Below, piece by piece: positions 60,508-64,000 of a stretch of 64,000 bases of DNA. Origin of the DNA: Nitrospira sp. (lineage in GTDB: Bacteria; Nitrospirota; Nitrospiria; Nitrospirales; Nitrospiraceae); the NCBI GenBank assembly GCA_018242665.1, contig JAFEBL010000012.1, positions 1 through 64,000 of the forward strand, read 5' to 3'. The position numbers were made by a program, and so were the translations under genes. The notes under the pieces are model-generated. The model was not told the DNA's origin, did no database searches, and was given only the letters and a program-made list of their open reading frames with translations. Within the stretch, counting starts at the first letter, position 1. Every line of letters starts with the position of its first letter.

Positions 60508-61128
60508 TCAGGCCAGAGCGAGGAGTTCGTGATACAGCCGTCTGACCTGCGCGAACAATCGAGATCGGGGCGCCGTGCCGTCGAGCAGGTAATCTGCGGC
60601 TGCGGCCTTCTGTTTGATCGGCATTTGGCTGCGGATGCGCCGGATGGCATCGGCGCGGGTCAATCCGTTGCGTTGTTTGAGGCGGGCGATTTGAGTGTCG
60701 CGGTCGGCGGTCACGACGAGAATTTTTTCCACTCGCGTATCGATTCCAGCCTCGAACAGGAGCGGGACGTCGTAGATGATGACGGCCTTGGGATCTTTCC
60801 GCACCGCCAGCCTGGTCAGTCTGGCCTGCTCCCGCGCGACACGCGGATGAATGATGCGCTCCAACCGCCGCAGTTGTTTCGGATTTCGGAAGGCGATGGC
60901 GCCCAGGACTTGGCGATTGAGCGTGCGATCGGGATTCACTACGGCCTTGCCGAAGGTCTTGACGATGGCGCGCCAAGCCGGTTTGCCTGGCTCCATGACC
61001 TCATGCGCCAGCGCATCGGCGTCGATGACGACCGCCCCGCAACGTGCGAACATGTGCGCGACCGTGCTTTTACCGGTCGCCACTCCACCGGTCAGGCCCA
61101 CCAGAATCATGGGGCGGGAAGATACCAT
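60508..61128 (-). CDS. coaE: Dephospho-CoA kinase
   Basis: 206 residues from the ATG at 61128, or 200 from the ATG at 61110, which gives the usual MILVGLTGG start; neither has a good ribosome-binding site. P-loop GLTGGVATGKSTVAHMFA, then VIDADALAHEVMEPGKPAWR, IIHPRVAREQ, YDVPLLFEAGID, VVTADRDTQIARLKQRNGLT. Last step of coenzyme A synthesis. It lies 44 nt upstream of trxB. Confidence 0.94.
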   Translation of the reverse strand: MVSSRPMILVGLTGGVATGKSTVAHMFARCGAVVIDADALAHEVMEPGKPAWRAIVKTFGKAVVNPDRTLNRQVLGAIAFRNPKQLRRLERIIHPRVAREQARLTRLAVRKDPKAVIIYDVPLLFEAGIDTRVEKILVVTADRDTQIARLKQRNGLTRADAIRRIRSQMPIKQKAAAADYLLDGTAPRSRLFAQVRRLYHELLALA

Positions 61129-61194
61129 GGGGTGGCGGCTCCCGCAACGAGGCTCGATTGACTTCTCGCTGGTCTCGGCGGTATAGCCATTCTT

Positions 61195-62220
61195 ATGACA
61201 CACGCATGTGTTCGAATGTTCTCTCTATGCCTGGCCCTCGTGGCCGCGGGTGTGCCGGGAGCCTGGGCGGAAGAGCCGGCGCCTGCCGACCGGCCGCCGC
61301 TGGTAGTGGCTCTGGACGGATCGGGACAGTACCGCACGATTCAGGAGGCGGTGGATGCCGCGAAGAAGGGCGACACCATTTTGATCCGGCCCGGCGCCTA
61401 TCCCGAGGACGTCACGATTCACAGCAAAGAGAATGTGCGCCTGATCGGCGCGGGCATGGATCAGGTGACGATTCTGGGGCGTGAACGGGTAGGCGTGTTT
61501 CATATCGGCAAGTGGCCCTATGGCGCCACCAACATTGAGATCTCCGGCATCACGGTCAACGAGCACGGCGGGCATGCGATGGGCATGTTCAATGGCCGGG
61601 GCATTCACTTTCACCATGCGCGCGTGAAAGGCATGTTATTCACGCAGCAGGTGGAAGATGTGCGGATTGAAGATTGTGTCATCGGCGGCAGCGAAACCAC
61701 CGGGATTCAGTTTGCCAATTCGCAAGCGGTCATGCGCGGGAATTTCATTCATGACAACGACCACGGGGTAAGCGTCGCGGGGAAATCCACGGTGCGCCTG
61801 GAGCGGAACGTCATCACACGAAGCCTCTTTGAGGCGGTGATCGTGAACGATCAATCCCGTGCCATCCTGGTCGGCAACACGTTTGTGAAAAACGGCGGGG
61901 GAGCGGCGTTTCTCGGGACCTCCCAGAACGAAGCGTCCGGGAACATCGTCAGCTTGAATACCTATGGATTCGTCGTCGGCGCGTCCAGCCGCGTGTCGTT
62001 GTCCTACAACGCCATGCAGAATTCCGGTTCCAACTATCTACGGTCAGGAAGCCCCAACCAACCGGCTCCCGAACTGAAACCTGATTCCGATTTGACGGTG
62101 GATCCACGCTTCGTTGACACTACGCGAGACGATTTCAGACTGCGGGCTGATACCTCACTGGTTCGCATCGGCGAGTTCCCCTATCTTGGCGCCCTCCCTC
62201 CTCTGACCGAATCCCACTAA
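61195..62220 (+). CDS. Secreted right-handed beta-helix protein
   Basis: 341 residues. Signal peptide about 1-25 (FSLCLALVAAGVPGAWAEE). The start of the mature domain, VALDGSGQYRTIQEAVDAAK, with GDTILIRPGAYPEDVTI and NVRLIGAG, matches pectinesterase/NosD-type beta-helices. Many repeated coils follow (GNFIHDNDHGVSVAGKSTVR, LVGNTFVKNGGGAAFLGTSQ). No pectinesterase active-site Asp pair is recognisable, so a polysaccharide-binding or structural role is as likely as catalysis. Transcribed alone, divergent from coaE. Confidence 0.82.
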   Translation: MTHACVRMFSLCLALVAAGVPGAWAEEPAPADRPPLVVALDGSGQYRTIQEAVDAAKKGDTILIRPGAYPEDVTIHSKENVRLIGAGMDQVTILGRERVGVFHIGKWPYGATNIEISGITVNEHGGHAMGMFNGRGIHFHHARVKGMLFTQQVEDVRIEDCVIGGSETTGIQFANSQAVMRGNFIHDNDHGVSVAGKSTVRLERNVITRSLFEAVIVNDQSRAILVGNTFVKNGGGAAFLGTSQNEASGNIVSLNTYGFVVGASSRVSLSYNAMQNSGSNYLRSGSPNQPAPELKPDSDLTVDPRFVDTTRDDFRLRADTSLVRIGEFPYLGALPPLTESH

Positions 62221-62373
62221 ACGGCGATCAACACAGTACAAATTCGGGCCTCCGCCCGCGCATCTGCGCAGGAGGGGCGTGTGCTATGCTTCAGTGTGGG
62301 CCGAAACATGACCCGGCTCAGGCTTGGCTCAAGAATTGCTGTACTACGACCGACAAGGGATTGGAGGGTAGAC

Positions 62374-62559
62374 GTGGCTAGCTTTCGATTCGATCTCGAA
62401 AAACGTAGTACCGACGGGATTCCCAATCTGGCGGAAGTGGAATCCGGCAAGCTTCTGGGGGCGGTGTTGCCCATGTCCGAGCAGGCACAACTCCAGCTGC
62501 GGGATAGCATCGAAGTCATCGACTATCTCATGAACCAGGAAGGCGTGATCTGGAGCTAG
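62374..62559 (+). CDS. Small protein of unknown function (61 residues)
   Basis: GTG start at 62374 with TTGGAGGG 6 nt upstream; longer readings lack a ribosome-binding site. Sequence: VASFRFDLEKRSTDGIPNLA, EVESGKLLGAVLPMSEQAQL, then RDSIEVIDYLMNQEGVIWS. Acidic, soluble, no signal peptide, no Cys. The clear ribosome-binding site and even composition support a real gene. Not recognised. Confidence 0.55.
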   Translation: MASFRFDLEKRSTDGIPNLAEVESGKLLGAVLPMSEQAQLQLRDSIEVIDYLMNQEGVIWS

Positions 62560-62815
62560 GGCCTTTGCCTGCGCTGAGGTCTGCCGCGATCGACTGCCTG
62601 CCCTGTCCATCCCACTGTTCCAGCCTGTTTCGCCCGCATTGAAAACCGAGTGCTCCCGTTCTGTCGTTCCACTTCTCACCGACACACCCCCGTTCGGCCC
62701 GGCCTAAGGGGGCGACCATCGCTGCCCCGAACCCAGTTGAATCTTTTTGACGCTAGGTGCATGCTGGCGCCATTTCACTGACCTGCGGCGGTCTCAGGAT
62801 GGGAGTCTGCGTCAT

Positions 62816-64000
62816 ATGCCCAAATCGGCAAGGGGGGAGGCTGCACGTCCGCCCTCAGCGGAAGAGCAGCGCCTTGAGGACGATGATCTACGGCGAAAGC
62901 ATTGGAAACGCTGGGGGCCCTACCTGAGCGAACGGGCTTGGGGGACGGTGCGCGAAGACTATAGCCCCTATGGGACGGCCTGGGAGGCGCTCTCCCACGA
63001 TCAGGCACGTTCGAAAGCCTATCGCTGGAATGAGGACGGGCTGGCCGGCATTTGCGACCGCCACCAATTCGTCTGTCTTGCCCTGGCTCTCTGGAACGGG
63101 CGCGATCCGATCCTCAAAGAGCGCATGTTCGGCCTCACCGGCCATGAGGGCAATCACGGGGAGGATCCGAAAGAATACTATTTCTACCTCGACTCGACCC
63201 CCACGCATTCCTACATGAAGTTTCTGTACAAGTATCCGCAGGCCGCCTTTCCCTACCGCCAGCTTGTCGAAGAAAATCGCCGCCGGACCCGAAACGACCC
63301 GGAGTTCGAGTTGCTCGATACGGGGGTGTTCGACGACGACCGGTATTTCGATGTGTTCGTGGAATACGCCAAGGCCTCCCCGGAAGATCTGCTGATGCGG
63401 ATTCAGATTATCAACCGAGGGCCGCTGCCGGCGGAACTGACGGTGCTCCCGACGATCTGGTTTCGCAATACCTGGTCATGGGGGCTCGACGTCCGCCGCC
63501 CGCGGATGCGTAAAGGCTCGTCCCTGCCCGGTGCCAGCGTCGTGGAGTTCGATCACGACTACTATGGATGGCGGCACCTGCTCTGCGAGGGTGAACCCGA
63601 GCTGCTGTTTACCGAAAATGAAACCAATACGCGGCGCTTGTATGGCGATGCGGATGGTGCGCGGTATGCGAAGGACGGCATCAATGACTATGTCGTGCAG
63701 GGCGACAAGAGTGCCGTGAACCCTGCTCAGATCGGATCCAAAGCCTCGGCGCATTATGTGCTCTCCGCGGAACCTGGTCGGCCGGTCACCATTCGATTAC
63801 GCTTTACCAACGGCCCTGCCGAGGGGGCGCTCGATCCCGATGCTTTTGATGCCGTCTTCGAAACCAGGCTGCGTGAAGCCGATGAATTTTACGCGCGCTT
63901 GGCACCGCCGGATGTCTCCGACGACGCACGGCTGGTTCAGCGGCAGGCCTTTGCGGGCCTGTTATGGAGCAAGCAGTTTTATCACTACGAAGTCGATCGC
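62816..64000 (+). CDS. GH63-like glucosidase, N-terminal part (runs off the window)
   Basis: Open from the ATG at 62816 to the window edge (395 codons seen). The start region ([60 protein letters not shown]) and [20 protein letters not shown] match large bacterial proteins (about 850-900 residues) related to mannosyl-oligosaccharide glucosidase family GH63. The visible part is the beta-rich N-domain plus the start of the helical barrel; the catalytic acids lie beyond the window. No signal peptide, so probably cytoplasmic and acting on glycogen- or trehalose-like glucans (inference). No good ribosome-binding site seen. Confidence 0.8.
   Translation, partial: MPKSARGEAARPPSAEEQRLEDDDLRRKHWKRWGPYLSERAWGTVREDYSPYGTAWEALSHDQARSKAYRWNEDGLAGICDRHQFVCLALALWNGRDPILKERMFGLTGHEGNHGEDPKEYYFYLDSTPTHSYMKFLYKYPQAAFPYRQLVEENRRRTRNDPEFELLDTGVFDDDRYFDVFVEYAKASPEDLLMRIQIINRGPLPAELTVLPTIWFRNTWSWGLDVRRPRMRKGSSLPGASVVEFDHDYYGWRHLLCEGEPELLFTENETNTRRLYGDADGARYAKDGINDYVVQGDKSAVNPAQIGSKASAHYVLSAEPGRPVTIRLRFTNGPAEGALDPDAFDAVFETRLREADEFYARLAPPDVSDDARLVQRQAFAGLLWSKQFYHYEVDR

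Overview
The window is a mostly ordinary chromosomal stretch of a GC-rich (about 60%) Gram-negative bacterium. Outer-membrane-type lipoproteins, MacAB-type export, many two-component systems, periplasmic c-type haem proteins, c-di-GMP and cAMP signalling, and the look of several lineage-restricted secreted proteins suggest a Nitrospira-like member of Nitrospirota. That assignment is my inference from gene content; there is no rRNA gene here to settle it. I found no rRNA, tRNA or CRISPR array.

Layout. 0-2 kb: a DUF3617 exported protein, a Tll0287-like haem protein and a frameshifted gene remnant. 2-7 kb: an accessory patch with a HigBA-type toxin-antitoxin pair, a DUF2971 gene that has lost its 5' end, and three insertion sequences butted together (an IS3 relic, an intact IS110/IS1111-type element, an intact IS3-type element). 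7-13 kb: nadA, ileS-lspA, a DUF2024 gene and uppP. 13-17.4 kb: a coiled-coil lipoprotein and a MacA-MacB-type export operon. 17.4-21 kb (minus strand): HD-GYP, RusA-like nuclease, mraZ, FmdB zinc ribbon, comF. 21-26 kb: a LolD-type ATPase and a large FtsX-type permease, separated by a class 1A-like pyrD and an orphan LuxR-type regulator. 26-33 kb (minus strand): a housekeeping run rplU-rpmA-obgE-proB-nadD-rsfS-TPR protein-bioB. 33-38 kb: ilvE, then gapA-pgk-tpiA-secG on the minus strand. 38-40 kb: mutS2.

40.6-57.5 kb is a signalling and envelope region. It holds a histidine kinase/NarL-type regulator pair, three small secreted proteins, a second Tll0287-like haem protein, a protease-FGE fusion, a CHASE2 adenylate cyclase, an SH3 protein, an M48 lipoprotein, a second kinase with a sensor resembling the first and its sigma54 activator (NtrC type), then queG and a REC-PAS protein preceded by a sigma54-like promoter. 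57.6-64 kb: an SRPBCC protein, thiI, trxB, coaE, a beta-helix protein, a 61-residue protein and the start of a large GH63-like glucosidase that runs off the window.

The most notable non-coding structure is a family of imperfect-palindrome intergenic repeats: three copies of one type (8.1, 51.4 and 59.4 kb) with similar ends and a shared core. A different long palindrome and a third strong hairpin sit next to the 51.4 kb copy. The IS110 element carries a roughly 240-nt non-coding right arm where IS1111-group elements are expected to encode their guide (bridge/seek) RNA. I did not find a convincing undescribed defence or biosynthetic system. The best candidates for new biology are the repeat family, the haem-sensor/protease-FGE/cyclase block, and the IS mosaic.
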